Part shown: one piece after another, positions 1-59,530 of the stretch
Numbering within the stretch: position 1 is the first letter of the stretch
How the letters are laid out: every line of letters starts with the position of its first letter
Origin: Ascaris suum
Taxonomy: Eukaryota > Nematoda > Chromadorea > Rhabditida > Ascarididae
Direction: 5' to 3'
Assembly: GCA_013433145.1 (NCBI GenBank)
Contig: CM024168.1
Span: 12,718,184-12,782,183, forward strand
Length of the DNA: 64,000 nucleotides
Translations under genes and position numbers: made by a program
The notes under the pieces: model-generated
The model's database searches: none
The model's input: only the letters and a program-made list of their open reading frames with translations
What the model was told of the DNA's origin: nothing

Positions 1-5626
<5,626 letters not shown>

Positions 5627-8348
5627 GTTGAAGTAAAAGCGGCGAAATTTTTTGGACGTTCCAAAGTGGTGGTCACATCGCTGTGTTTCGAAAAAAAAAC
5701 GCAAACTATAAGGAAAAAACACAAACTTTGGAATTTTCGCAACAAACTTAGTTATCGTTGTCAGTTTGACGCAAACTGTTTGGAGGATCAGTTATTAATC
5801 CGAAATATTAGCGAAATCTCCGTCTGTCAAAAAATTAGCGCACAGAGGGAACTTTCGATGAAAACTTCTCGGCTTTCGATCTTGTTTGGCACAACAACAA
5901 ATGAGAGGTGTCAACAAGTTAACCGTGATTGTTTGTAGCTGATTGTCTTTTGTCTGCCTTCATTAAATGAGAGGTGAAGTTGTGTTCATAGAGTACGTCG
6001 CTGCAATAGCTAAGTCATAGCACTACTCTAGATACTGAGCACTTAATCAAAAAACAAAATTAATTGACGATTCATATATGCGCAAACGTTCTTACTGCCT
6101 TTCCCTTACAATCGTTTTCTCATGCAAGGTAATGCCACCTGCTTATCGAATTCACTCTTTAACTACCTCTGCTGTAGGATATGCAGCGAATGTTTTTACT
6201 CGTGCAATTCCTTTAAATGCCCTTAGCGTTTTCGTGTCTGAGGTGCTTTTCTCATCCTGCCGCATTCCATTCTGATTTTCGTTGTTTCACAAAGTGTGTC
6301 TTGCTTACTATTTGCAAAATGAGCGAATACATTCGACATATTTTCAGGAAGCAAGACCTGTTCTTGTGCGGAACGGCTATCAGCGCCAGTGACAGCACTT
6401 GAAGCACATTTGGGACTGTGCTCGGCACGCAGCGCAGGTCAAATAAGTCACATTTCGGGCAGATGGGATCGTATGGAATCCGGTGAAATGTTTGACGATA
6501 TAGGTGTCAGATATTGCGGGTAAGTGTGTATCTTAAAATAACTTGCACTGTATCATTAAAAAGTTACGAAACAGTTATAGTGATGGTGCTGCGCGTTCTT
6601 CCGTATAAGCCAAGGTCTCATGCCGATCGGCTGCGTTTTCTCTTTTTAAAGATTGCGTCGATTTTGTCCGCCGATCTATTCGAGTGTTTGAACCGGAGAT
6701 TCGGTACGACGATTCGAAAAAATGTGCATTCGGGCATTCACCCAAACATCCTCTGTGCGACAGAAAAAATCACTCATGAGCTGACTCCTCCCTTTTACTT
6801 CTTTTAATATTCCTCCTTTATTCAATCTCCCAGGCTGGAATTATGGTGGAGATAAATGTTTTGTAGAATGTATTGGCTGCAGTAGCTCAAGGTGAGTTCC
6901 AAGACGAGAACTCGTTTACTCCTGTCGGCCGCGCTCCTCACTAGTGGACCTGTGGATCTCGATTTGACAAAAGAAGCACCAAAGCACCCTTCTTTCTGGA
7001 AAACCAATAACAATTCCAAATAGAAAGATAAGTCGGGAAGTGCTGCGTACTTTGGATCAGACAAGACTGCGCTACTTAAACTTGATCCAGATTTTCGTGA
7101 AAGTAGCGGTTATGAGAAAATAAGGGAGCGCTTTTATTCAAAATTTCAGGCAGCGCCTCCCCCCTCCCACCACCCCTTCCCTGAACACTGCGAGGCACCT
7201 CAAAGTCCCTCAAATTTTGCGTCGAGTCAAATTTTGCCTTCTTTCTTTGGAGCGTACAATAGTTGCTTTTGGAAAAGCTCTATCAAACTTCACAGAAAAC
7301 TCGCAAAGCGTTCTGTCGTACACATGCTTTCCAAGTTCATTTACTTATTCATTCAGTGTTACAAGCAAGAAAACATATTAGCGAGTACATGTGAGAAGCA
7401 TAAAAGGTCCTGGAATGGGAATAAACGGAAATGGAAAAAGAGAAGCTCGACTTAGCATACAAGCTGCAAAAAAAAATTGAACCGAGTTGTATAAAAACAG
7501 AGCTCGGAACGACTTCGTAAGAATGTATGCAATGGGGAAATTTAAAGCACGAGATTTGCAATAAGGGAGAGGTGACAACTATTTAGGTGCCTCGGAAACT
7601 TTCAGCATTATTTGCTTTTATGGCACTGTAGGAAAAGATTTTTCACATATGCACAACACAGTAATAGAGGGTATTCATAAAATTTTGTATGGCGCACTTG
7701 TCCATGTCGTTCACTTCAAAGATCTTGTCGAGCCGATGTCAGGGAAACTATACATTATTTTGAAACAGAAAGTCAGGTCGGATTTATGTACCAGGTAACA
7801 CTATCGATCGGACAAGAGCCTAAGTTGGTTTTAGTGAGTACAATAAGAGTAAAGCGCTTTGGACATCGTGCACTGCAATATCCAAAATGAGATAAGCAGA
7901 CCAGAAGGAGTGAGGCGTCCCTGAATAGATCAGCAGTAGGCAATGAGAGATTTATGGTATTGTTTGCAATATCTCTGCTGCAAAGTGCGGCGAATGCAGT
8001 TTGAGATCCTGGATGACTTCTTGGCAATATCTGACACTGTAGCTTACAGTCAGAATTCCAACCAGCATAACGCCAAGATCGCACATAGCGTTAACTGCAA
8101 ATGAAACGGTCTGACTAGCAAGCTTAAGGAAGCATCCATGGTAATTGATTTGTATAACTCGTCGCCTGTAACTGGATGCGTTAAGTTGCCATTAATTTGA
8201 CCAGTTCTCCAAACGATGGGGATGTTTCTGCAGGAGATGGAAATCATAGCCTTTCTTTTGTGACCCACAAACTTTGAGGCCGTCCGCAAAAATTCTGCTA
8301 CCACTCTGTAAACGTCCAGAACATCATTATATATATATATATATGAAA

Positions 8349-8700
8349 TCAAGGTCGCGCCCAAAATGCTCCATTAAAGCACGCCGCTATAAATTGGGTG
8401 CTGCTAGGAATGGCTTTTCCCATTTTTGAATTAGAATGCTCAACGTCCTGACAAACAGCAGAAAAGGCCGAAGCATAATCGGCATAAACAATAGACCTTT
8501 GAAATTTCACAACTGGCAATGTGGTGGGAAGTGTAGATTTGCGAAGATGGAATCCAAACTGGGCCGAGTTAAACAGATTATTACATGTGAAGTTACCTGA
8601 CGAAGCATTTCTACTGGTTACTTCAAAAGACATTGTGAACGGAGTGAAGAAAACTGGTCGCGTGGTCGTTTTTCAAGCAAGTGGCTGAGGCCTTTTTGGG
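8349..8700 (-). mobile_element. Decayed BEL/Pao-like integrase fragment
   Basis: Minus-strand frames contain VFFTPFTMSFEVTSRNAS, then SIVYADYASAFSAV, then TQFIAACFNGAFWAR. They resemble the integrase order FTCF..R..HLE, then SDNA..F, then W.FI......G.F.ER of BEL/Pao LTR elements. The catalytic-region Asn is replaced by Tyr, and the frame is broken by stops and indels. No LTRs or target-site duplication were identified. Flanking minus ORFs at 7773-8364 and 9265-9468 may belong to the same relic, but I cannot name them. Confidence 0.3.
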
Positions 8701-11700
8701 TAACATTGGGACGGACGCATACTTCCGTAGCGAGAAAAGTGAGCAATATGAAATGCTATAGAAGAAGATAATGCTCAGCAGAAATGAGGTTTTTAATGCC
8801 GTTCGCTTTATGCGCGCACGTGGAATCCCGATTGTAGTCGGCGAAAGTACGTTTCTGCGTCTGCCAATACTCTTGCCTGTATTGGTGTAATCACTCCCAC
8901 GAAACTTGATTGCCTCTTACACCGAATAGGGATTCAGACAGAACACCGTTGTCCTTTCTGAAAACTCTCGAAAGAGGCATGCAAGCATGGCTTTTAGAAT
9001 AAGTATCCCACAGCGACTTCTCAATTTGCCTTTTACGTGGTCATAAAATATCTTCCCACCTCTTCCATGCACTTCTTCCGCTTTTCCCCAGTTTCTAGCA
9101 AACTTTGTATGCTGCATATCGTAATCCCGATAAAACTTTGTGAATGTCCTCCAATCCTCACTGGAAGCAGTCTTTAACCGTAACGGGTTAACGGCCAGTA
9201 CAGATGTTTTGATGGTTGTGTCCTTATAGGGGCATTTTTTATCGTTGGGAAAGTAGAGATGGCATCAACTAGATAGTCCATCTACCGTTATACGCTTCGT
9301 TAGCGGAGAAGGAATCTGCGAGAAACAGCTGCAATCACACTGAACAATCGAAACTTTTGCTTCAACCCATTTCTGCTCAGCGACATGTCTTTCCAAATTC
9401 TCAACGTACTTTCCGACGGATGCTGGCGTGATCGCTGGTGAAGAAGTTTTCACTAGGAGAAATGCCACGGATCAGATTTAAGTGGTCTGCAAGAAGCGTG
9501 TTTTTAATCCTCTTTCCTAGTCACAGTTGCTACCGTCCTCGTCACTCAGTAGGCGGCTCATTGTCACGATATACGATGCGCTATCTACACAGTAAATTAA
9601 TGGGCACGACCAAGTTGTCGGCATCAGGTGAATCAAAGTTTAAATCGTCAGCATTGCCCTTGCCGTGTATGTCACAAGCAGCTCAGATATTTCGTTCAGA
9701 AGCTGAACGGAATCAGAAGCGCCCAAATTTCAAAAAAGTCGGGGTGTCTCTTCATAATAACCACCCCATCTCTCATTTATTTTCCACAATTGCCAAGCGA
9801 TAGCAATACTCTGGACTCTCGAAGAAAACCACATATTGAAGAAAATCTGCAAGCCAACTTTCTGCAACGATTACATTGTCGGATTCATGTCCATCAACAG
9901 AACAAACAAAGTAAAAGCAGTATAAAGTTCAAAGCTTCAATGGGTTTTTCTCAAACGCTGGAGGGACGGCTAAGGGATAAGAGAAACTGTGGTTGTTCGC
10001 CGTGCCTGTCAAAGTTTTCCCGTACCCAGGGTATATATTTGATTAAGCCACCATGCTTAATGAATAAATCGTTAATACCGATGTATCGGATATCCGTGTC
10101 TTCCTATTTCCATGTAACTCGTGCCCCAAATTCGATTGGTATGAAAGAATGTATATGCACGCTATTCAATTTATCGGAATTTCTTCAACAGTTTATACTG
10201 ACCTGGAACTTATAAACAATTGTGCAGACCACGTTAGTTGCCTCCTCCATACCTATAAAAACCACTCAGCGGAGCTAGTTCGTTTCATGTCATCCATGAA
10301 GGTCTAAGAGCGTTCTCGACGCACTGGTTGCCAAGTTGAGAGATTGATGTGTTGATGACTGCATGAACAGTCAGTCCGTCGAATGTTAATTTTTGCCATG
10401 ACTCACTGAATCTCTTTGTGAGTTACTGAATTTATTGCCAGCCTAGTGAGTAGAAGTACGAAACCGCTCTAGTTTGGCCTTTGTCAGAGACAATTCCTTC
10501 CAACCAACTCTAACAAGCGTTCTCGTGAATATTGACAACTGTATGTGTGCATGGAATTACAGTTGTAATTTTCAGAAACGGTACGGCAAGCAATATCAGT
10601 ATACCGGGTTCGATTCAACACAGTCATCGCAGTCGGAACTCAGAGTGTAAGTTTTTTCTTATATTTAGCCGTCGCTTTCTGGCGATTCTGGGATCGGTAG
10701 GCGAATGGTCACAAAATATGGTCCATTCTTTGTAAATTAAACAAGACGTTCTGATGTCGCTATATATTATTTCAACTAAGAGGGCATTTCATCATAACAA
10801 AACAGTGAATCGAACTATTAAGCATTTGGGAAATCTGTGTTTCTACAAGTGTCCGATACTTTTGATGTTCAAATAGGTTGTGATGTCGTGAAAGTGCAGT
10901 TCATCTTTTTGCATCTTTCGCTAGCAATTACGACGTATAACAAAGGCAATAATAATATTGAATATCCGAAGTTTGTTTGAAGCCAAAGATATAATATGAT
11001 CTTTTCTTTATATGAGCTTTCTTGTAATAATATGATCTGGGTTTTGAAAAATCAAGCGGCAATATTAGAATATGCACAGTTGTTTGAAAATTTTCTTCGC
11101 GAAAAACTTAATTCTTTCCTGATACGATGAGCACAAAAAGTAACAGCTGCATTCTCAGCTCCTCTACCTTTTATTTCATATTAAAATTGCGCGAACAAGG
11201 GAATATGAATGTCAATGGGAAATAGAGTGCGAAGTTGATCATCACAGCTCTAACCTTCTGAGCTTCCCAGTAGAAGTACTGCTGAATTTTAAGAGAGCTG
11301 TTCTTTTCTTCAAAGTCAGCAATCACTGTCCGCTTTTGAGCCTTTCCGCTACCGCTAAATCGATTTCAACGTAACGAAGATACAGCACATATTGCTTCTA
11401 ACAAAACTTTCCACCGATTTGCTATGGAATGCCAATGGGAATGATAGACTTTGATTGAAATTACGGCTGAACGGGTCGAGTTTTTTCTGATGTGATTCAC
11501 TGGTCGGAAATTGCAGAGCAGTGCCGGTTAAAATATCAGAAATAAATGCATTGTAAGAGCTGAAACGTTTAATGGTCGTGTTTTTTGAATGAATCATCGC
11601 CAATTGTGGCGGTGTAAAGAAAAAAGCATTCGATCGATATTTAATTGCATCAAAAATTCAGCGGGCAGTAAATTTATAGGAAACTTTGTTCTGCTTTCTA

Positions 11701-11991
11701 TGAAAGAAGCTCGGAAATTTTCGGAAACTAGCTGATGCCTTTTTCAAAATATTTTCCAACTGGAAACCTCTCTGTGGTGACTCTATAGCATTTGGTGATT
11801 TACGTCAGAAGCATCGTACATGTTTGGAATCGGTGTTGATTTTGTATGAAGCAATGTCGATTTACTGGATTGCCTCTGCGATTGTTTTCAGTTTTTCATC
11901 GACGAAAAAGATACTGGAGTTGATAAATTATGAGCCTTCGCTGTCAAAGTTTATTCGTGACGGCATATCATTCGCTGTGAAATTTTATTCG

Positions 11992-11994
<3 letters not shown>

Positions 11995-12078
<84 letters not shown>
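11995..12078. repeat. (AT)n microsatellite, 42 units
   Basis: An uninterrupted 84-bp AT run about 1.1 kb upstream of the TRPM start codon. Confidence 0.98.
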
Positions 12079-12081
<3 letters not shown>

Positions 12082-13183
12082 TTATAAGGTGTGATTTTAA
12101 CAGCTTTTACATTAATGAAACGATGAAATTTTTCTAAATCATAGGAAAGTTGTCTGCTAAAGGAACGGTCTTGATGTGCTGTGGCATCTTCATAGTCCGC
12201 TATTTCTCTTCCTTCTCGCATATATGCTTTTGGATGACTTTATATGGGTACACAGTTCATAGTGAAAAGCCACAGAGCAGCATTCGGTGCAACTCTTTTC
12301 GAGCGCTAGCACACACCTAGAGAAGCAAGCGCGTGCCGTGCCATCCACATCACCATGCTTTTTCTGACGCTCGGTTTCGCTGCATTTTAACAACGCCTGT
12401 GCTAGTGCTGTCGCACGTATGCGGCCCGCAACGCTACTTTGCTTGGAGTGATGACACGTTACTCAATTTTGTTGATTCACCTACCCCTCAGTTGATTCCA
12501 CTCTTCAACCTGTCTCATGAAAGATTCTCAATAATTTCGGCCGAATTCATCTTGAATCTGCCGTTAATTAGTCGTGATTAATCGGTTATTCGCAACTTCT
12601 AGTGTGTTCAATTGCAACTGCGCAACTCCGGTTAAACCTGCAGGTTGATTTATTCACATCGTGTGGCACCTCTGAAACACTGTCCACAGTTTCACTGACA
12701 CTTGATGAACTTAGTTCTTTTGGTCAGTTCAGGGCGTTACTCGCAGGTGATTCGTAATTTTGGCAAGAGGTCGTATCGGAAATTGTCCGCCTTATTTGAG
12801 GCGGCCTTCAGAGCTGGCATTCGGCCTGTGTGAGTTTATTTTTTGAGACGATCGTTTGCCGCTGGTTCATTTTCCCTTTTGCATTTTGCGGTCGTCACAA
12901 CTTCTCTGTCGTGCGACGGTTTCGTTTTTGCTCGTCATTTGAAAGGCGACAGGTTGATGATCTGGAGCTATTTGTCGTTGACGTATTGTGTCTTCTGTGG
13001 TGTGCCTCAGACGTGTGCATAATGCAGCAATTCCTGTCAGTGCGTTGCGCAGTGTCGATGCACTGTCAATCAGCATCCATTGAACTTTAGTGGGTTTGCA
13101 CCACTCGATCCGCTTCCGAATATTTCATTATTCTTGCTCGACTATTCTTCTGTTCGATTCAAGTTTCGTGCCTGAACTGCGCG

Positions 13184-53797
<40,614 letters not shown>

Positions 53798-53948
53798 ATG
53801 GTGAACACGGTTTCACTCCTACAGAAGCGACGTCTGCGTATCTTTGCGTAGTTTTAACTCGAGAATCATTGAAGCTAGAATGTCGGAATTTGTTAGTCGT
53901 AGTCTACATCATATTGTGCAATATTTCACACTGGCCTACCAACTCCGA

Positions 53949-53954
53949 AATAAA
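53949..53954 (+). terminator. AATAAA polyadenylation signal for the TRPM gene
   Basis: A canonical AATAAA lies about 150 bases after the TRPM stop codon, a normal 3' UTR length for a nematode gene. No competing AATAAA occurs between the stop and this site. Confidence 0.5.
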
Positions 53955-56900
53955 CTATAGTCATCTAAAGGCATAAAAATTTTGCATTTGTTCCATACAG
54001 ATTACGGAAAAAAAGATCCTTTCTGGAAATTTGTTAAACCAGAGAGGTTAATCAAATTATAAAGAGTTATTTTGCATATTTATTGTTTGCTGGCATCTGA
54101 TGAAAGCGGTTGGTGAGTTCAGTGGAATCCTAGCACGATCCTACATTTATCGATTTGTTGTGAGAAGGAGTACATGTTTTTAGCTGAATACGAGTTGAAG
54201 AGAGGAATACAACGTTCAGAATGTTGCCATCATCGATCTGGATTGAACTGATCCGATCTGGTTGCTGATCTGGAATAAAAATTCAAAAAAGAAAGATACC
54301 TCGAATCGATTTTTTTGTGTACTTCTATTTCGTCATTAGCAATGGGGCGCTTTTCATTGATTCACATTCCTAAGAACAAGGAAGTGAATTGTTTCGTCTT
54401 TCGAAGCTCCTTTTCTCACTTTTCTCCTGCGCGATCCATGAAACAAATGACTCTTCTCAATCATCACTGAGAAGATTAGCAGTCTTAATTAGATGCAATT
54501 GGAATTTTCTCATCCCATATTCAACGCTCACATCGAAGGAAAACAAACTGAGATTATATGTGCGTTTATTTCGTTGTGAAAGTGTGACGATAGCATAGCA
54601 GTCAAATACTCTTCTCTTTGCTCTCTGCAGAATTGATTGGCTTAAAAATTTGCATTAAACAATTAGAATTTCGAGCTTCTTGTGGTATCTCTTCGATTGT
54701 TTTGAGTGTTCATTCAATCGGGTTTCATTTTAACTTCATTTCTGTTTGTTCAATGCAATTTATAGTCCTTCGTTGATTATATCAGTACGATACGGTTTTA
54801 AATGTAGATCTCGCTAAGACATTCTTCGTTATAGATGCTTTTGTCCATGTACTGAGGGCATGTTCCCATTTATTGAACTAGAAGCCACGTAGTATTAAGC
54901 CATCCATCGTGGAAATTATTCACCGGTCCTAAACGTTGACTGACCTTACTTATAAGGAAGTCTAGACAGTATTGTTTAAAGTTGGGATACTTTTGCGAAA
55001 CCGTGAGAAATCGAAGGGAACAGGAAGCACTATTGTAGCAGGTATTATAGTGATGACAATGGCTCCTCTACATGATGTCTTATCGAATGCGACGATCGTT
55101 CATTTGTTTGCAAAAAGAGGGTTTCTGATGATATCCTTCTTCTTTAATGTTCCTTTTAGAGTTCAAGAAAACACTCTTGTTTGAAATATTTGTTAATATT
55201 TCTTGAGCGGTCATCTTGTGTTTTTTTCCTCGTTTTTTTGCACTCAAGTGTTTGTTATTGTTGAAGCAATTATGCTATAAAAGAACTCTGGTGCCTATAC
55301 CTTTGTTGCTTTAAAGAAATCCGCCCACATCCATAATTTATTTCACTTTCCATTTCTCTTTTTATTACATGTTTGTGTAGTTTGAAAGTTTACTGAAACC
55401 TTCGAAACTACTTCCTGTTTTTTTCTTCTCTAATTGATTTCTCATAAAAAAGCTTCGTGAAGAAAATTTAGTGAAAAAAAACGAACTGAGAAGAGCTTCC
55501 GTGAAAATTGTTTGAAACGTTAAGTCGCTTATTTTCAAACTATTGTTTGTTTTTATGCACGTTCTAGAGTGGAATATGCAAACGTCCGTCCACTATGCTC
55601 ATTTGTGAACCAAATGCCTCGGAGTGATTGTACCGTTTTTGCGTATCTGCCGCAATCGGGTCATCAACTTACATTATATATCTCCAAAATGTGCAGTAAA
55701 ACCACGAAAAGTAGAGTAATCTGAAATTATCGGAGTTAAAGAGATGTGTTTTGTCTGAACGATGGGTACATGGAGTTTTATGGCTGCTAGAATGTTTGCC
55801 TAAATTTTTCTATTTCAATTAGAACGACTGTATGAATTCTATTTTAACGAAATTCAAGCTTACAACTTTGGAATCTCTCAGTCATCCACTGGTTTAAAGA
55901 TATTTAAGAAGGATCGTTAAGAATGCTTCTGCAACATTCCTGAAAGAATCTTCGCTGTTGCAAAATATTGGAAGTCCATTTCTTGGGCTAATGCTCTTTT
56001 CCTTTCAATTTGCTCTTCCGTGTTTCGTGAATTTCTTGTCTTCTATATCTTTGCATCGATTATTGCGCTGCGTTTTTATTGTTTTACTTATTTCACTGCT
56101 GGGTTAGTGCAGAAGTTGGAATATGCTTCAAAGAAGCTGTTGTCTTTGACTTCCTGTTCGAGCACACAACCACCTAACAAAGGACGTCATAAACCTTCAT
56201 TCGCCGTCTGATGGAGCCAACTCCGAAAGACAGTTTCAAGCGTACTGTTTGTTATGGGTCGAATAATGATGTCATTCACGCAGTATTTATTGCACCATAT
56301 TGTGCCACCTCTCTTCTACTCCCGTAGTCATGCTATCTTTTGTTTCTATCGGCCTTCTTATTGGAAAGCGGTGATTCATTTAACAATGATAGAAGCATGA
56401 GAAAAGCGCATATGAGGTGATTTGGATTTTCTCATTACCTCTAAAAAAGGTTCCTTCAGCCATTGATAAGTTTTATTTGGTTGTTTCGAGGCATTTCTGG
56501 CAGCCTAATGTGCTGTGCTCGATCACTTCAGTTCTCGTCCTGTAGGAGCAATTTTTGTCTTTTAAGACTTGAAAATTTCTAGGAATGAAATTACATTTTA
56601 GTATTCGCTCAGCATTTCGTCGAATAGCAACTGAAAAAAATTTTGACGCAACAGATGTGTCAGTTGATTTCTTTGCTAAAACATACCGCAGGTAAAAAAC
56701 ATTGCCGTTGATAAAACTGAATAAGGAGATTGAGACGAGGATAGCTGATGGCAACGCGACACCCAATTTCACAGTGAAACCTCACATACTTAATAAAATT
56801 CAACTCTACTCAATGAAGCATTCTTTCTTTTCGCGGCAACTGCAGTTTCGTCCCATCATCCCTTTTCTCCTCTCCCGTTCTTCCCCCGCCATCACTGCCA

Positions 56901-57000
56901 GCAATCTGATTCTTCCTCTCCGCCTGCTCGGGTATTCTCGCTGCGCTAACATTTTTGAATCATTTCAGTTTGACGAAATAATCTGCAATGGCAGCATGGC
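53955..57000. other. Intergenic region after the TRPM gene
   Basis: AT-rich sequence with short unsupported ORFs, apart from the candidate exon at 56113-56211. A frame at 56702-56830 (LNKEIETRIADGNATPNF) looks mildly protein-like but has no splice support. Confidence 0.4.
56113..56211 (+). other. Candidate terminal exon downstream of the TRPM gene
   Basis: The acceptor gttagtgcag is followed in phase 0 by KLEYASKKLLSLTSCSSTQP then PNKGRHKPSFAV and TGA. Phase 0 would allow splicing from TRPM exons 43 or 44, making an alternative C-terminus, or it may end another gene. No canonical AATAAA follows closely. Confidence 0.2.
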
Positions 57001-57610
57001 TGGCCAATAAACGGTGGAATTTATTGAGCTGCATTAGGCCGGCATAGAAAAGTATTTAAGATTATTGAGCCGACTAGTGAAGGGATAAAGTTTGTTGAGC
57101 GCGCTTGGTCGTGTCCAGCACTGAATCCGCCCATACAGCACTGGGAAGTACTGAGCCAGAATGACCTAAATTGAGCCAGTTGAAGCTGCACCATTGGTTC
57201 ATATTGGGTTGACCAGTAAAGATAGAAAGATGAAGCTAGTGCACTTTGCACCAAATTGAGCAGTTGAGTAAGTTAGTGAAAATTATCGGTCATATTGAGC
57301 CACACCGAGCCAGTCGGTAAAGCAGCCAAAATCTGAACCACAGTGACAAACTGTGCTAAGCTACACTAAGGCAATCAATAAAGCAGCAGGAATGTTTTGG
57401 GCCATATTCGATGGCATGAGCCGACCAATACAGCAATGGATTGTCGAGCCAATTCGCATCTGCCAATGAAGTAATGTAGAGATAAGTCGCAATCAACCGA
57501 CCAATAAAACAGTGAAATTTGTTGAGCTGGCCAAGGAATAAAACGGTGAAATTAGTATCACATTTTAAGTTACATTGAGTCGACTGTACGCCAAAGCTGA
57601 ACACTAGTTC
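57000..57610. repeat. Degenerate tandem-repeat field with CCAATAAA and TTGAGC cores
   Basis: Recurring, diverged words are ccaataaa (57004, 57501), ggtgaaatt or agtgaaattt, and ttgttgagc or attgagcc (57022, 57063, 57090, 57172, 57293, 57521). Two copies (near 57004 and 57501) match closely over about 30 bases. The unit is irregular, so I cannot give a fixed period. No coding frame runs through it. Confidence 0.6.
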
Positions 57611-58487
57611 AAGGCTGACCGAAGGTCGAGTGCTACAAGCAAGACTTCAACGCACTAACCACTTGCTTATACTAAATAAAATGTCGAAGCCCGAATAAAT
57701 GAAGATCCGACTCAGAGCGCGTCAGGACTTGTGCAACGTCTCGCTGAACGCTTGCAGGTAGAACACTTCTAATGGTTTCAGTGCTTTGTGAAATCGTTCG
57801 TAATACAGTCAAGCATTGTACCGTTTATTATCAAGTATTATCTAACACATCCTGCTGTTACTAATATGGATTCGTCCACATAAATAGTATAACCTTGAAA
57901 CTCGTCAGTGCATTGCTATTGCACTATTTTGTTGCGGCATTGAATCAGTTTATTAATTGTTAGGCATGGGAAACCGTCACTCAAAATACGTTTGTCAACA
58001 CAGACATCACTGCCAATAAATGAGATGGATGTCTTTTACTGAAGATGAAATAATTTCGAGTGCATCTTATCATGCTTAAGGGGAAGCGCAGATAAACAAA
58101 CGAGATTCACGAGTTGTGCGTCCTGGCCTATAATTATCCACTGAATATGTTCATGAGTCGTTGTTGTTGACGTAAGTGGAGCTGGAAAGGGAAGCCGTTT
58201 AATAGGCCCGTGGCTCGCCTTAATGGGCGTGTTCTGCTCATCGTACATCTCAAACCTCTTAATGTCACTTTCTTATTGACTAATTTTACCCTCACATTGA
58301 TTCCGCTTTCAAATTTCGATCGACTCAGCCCTTAACTTTTAAAGTCCTTTCCGTTTAAAGTTTCTGTTATTTTAAAGGGTGTTAAGCAGTTTAAATTTGT
58401 CGAGATTAAGTATAACAGGCAGACCTGCTTTATTACATATTTCTTTACTATTTGTTATACAGGGAGTGAAAGAAAGCAAAGAAATGG
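57611..58487. other. Intergenic, nothing recognised
   Basis: Two AATAAA words near 57675-57700 follow the repeat field. No open frame with support was seen. Confidence 0.4.
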
Positions 58488-58491
58488 TTTA

Positions 58492-58629
58492 TTATAAGAG
58501 ATTTATTTGAAAGGCTAAAGACTTGCTTCTAAGCCCGTCATAATTCACATTCCAAGAATTCTGTCCAGAGCCAACAGGTGTTGTTCGCGTATATGCCCCT
58601 GTCCGTGCATCTATTCTCGAAAGTCGCGG
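58492..58629 (-). other. Candidate last coding exon on the minus strand
   Basis: After a minus-strand acceptor ending ccatag, a 45-codon frame reads PRLSRIDARTGAYTRTTPVG and on to LRSKSLAFQINLL, then TAA. An AATAAA on the same strand overlaps the stop region (58488-58493). Other frames are also open here, including MHGQGHIREQHLLALDRILG on the minus strand and a plus-strand frame. The choice of frame and even of strand is therefore unsure. Confidence 0.2.
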
Positions 58630-58842
58630 CTATGGAATCGTCCGTCTGTATACATCGTTATGTGTGTTCGTTACGCAAATTTCGATACAAATCCAATAAG
58701 TTTGTGCCTTTAGCACAGTTTGCAGCATTTGCACAATTGGTCGACTTCATTAACGACGAAAGAGAATAAAAATGCGAATGTTGAGCACTAATAATTGATA
58801 GGTTTTTGTGAGTGACTAGTAAAGTGATAGGTAAACAATTAC

Positions 58843-59052
58843 GTGGAACCGAATTTCCATCGAGAACAGACTTTCACTGTGGAACTCAATCAGCGTTTCA
58901 TTGCTGAAGGATGGTGCGGAAGCCTTTATGCGAGAGACTCAACCAGTGCCGTATTTTTGCAAGCTTATCCAGCAAAGATTTTATTCTCGAGGGAATTCCG
59001 GGAGATGCGGCAAAAACCAATAAAAAGTTCGGATTATTCGGCTAAATTTTAG
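58843..59052 (+). other. Coding-like ORF, unsupported by splice sites
   Basis: The open frame starts at a GTG and reads VEPNFHREQTFTVELNQRFI, AEGWCGSLYARDSTSAVFLQ and further to a TAG at 59050-59052. Its mixed composition looks more protein-like than neighbouring frames, but I see no clear start, acceptor or family match. Confidence 0.15.
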
Positions 59053-59344
59053 TGAGAATGATACCGTTATCGTCTTGGCTATAAAGATCATTCGTCTCCT
59101 TGTCTCCCTTCTCCCCTTTCCTCTCCCTTGTTCCTCTGTCATCAACATCAGTTCATCATACAAAATTCACCATCATGAAATGAGCAAACAGCTCACCCTC
59201 TGTTTTCAACGTTAATTTTTGTACATCACGTTCACCTTTGTCAACCGCCCGATACTCCCATCCTTTTATTGAATTTGGCATTGGAAAAATGCACAACATG
59301 GCTGGATATTCAATCTACTGATGCAAATGTATTTTTTGCTTTGC

Positions 59345-59530
59345 GCATTATCGACATATAGGTGAGACCTGTTTGTCGCATAGAACGTTGTGCACGAAGG
59401 AATCACAATCAAAATTCGGTCGCCCGATGGATTTCCAGCCCAGGGCAAAGGGCCATCCGTGAAAAATTGCATATTGATATGAAATGGGGCGATTTCTTGT
59501 TGTGTAGATCCATGCACGTGTCGCATTCTC
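59345..59530. other. GC-richer patch open in several frames
   Basis: About 180 bases are open on both strands in several frames: plus RRNHNQNSVARWISSPGQRA, plus KESQSKFGRPMDFQPRAKG, and minus HINMQFFTDGPLPWAGNPSG. It is probably an exon or an exon remnant, but I cannot choose the frame. No family was recognised. Confidence 0.2.

Noticed and set aside
9628..10215. 195-codon plus-strand ORF, the longest in the window
   Set aside because: It starts in unremarkable sequence, has no recognisable motif and lies opposite possible retroelement remains; likely chance.
56473..56772. 99-codon minus ORF with a signal-peptide-like start (KLGVALPSAILVSISLFSF)
   Set aside because: It would start at GTG, and no ATG or acceptor gives a believable exon.
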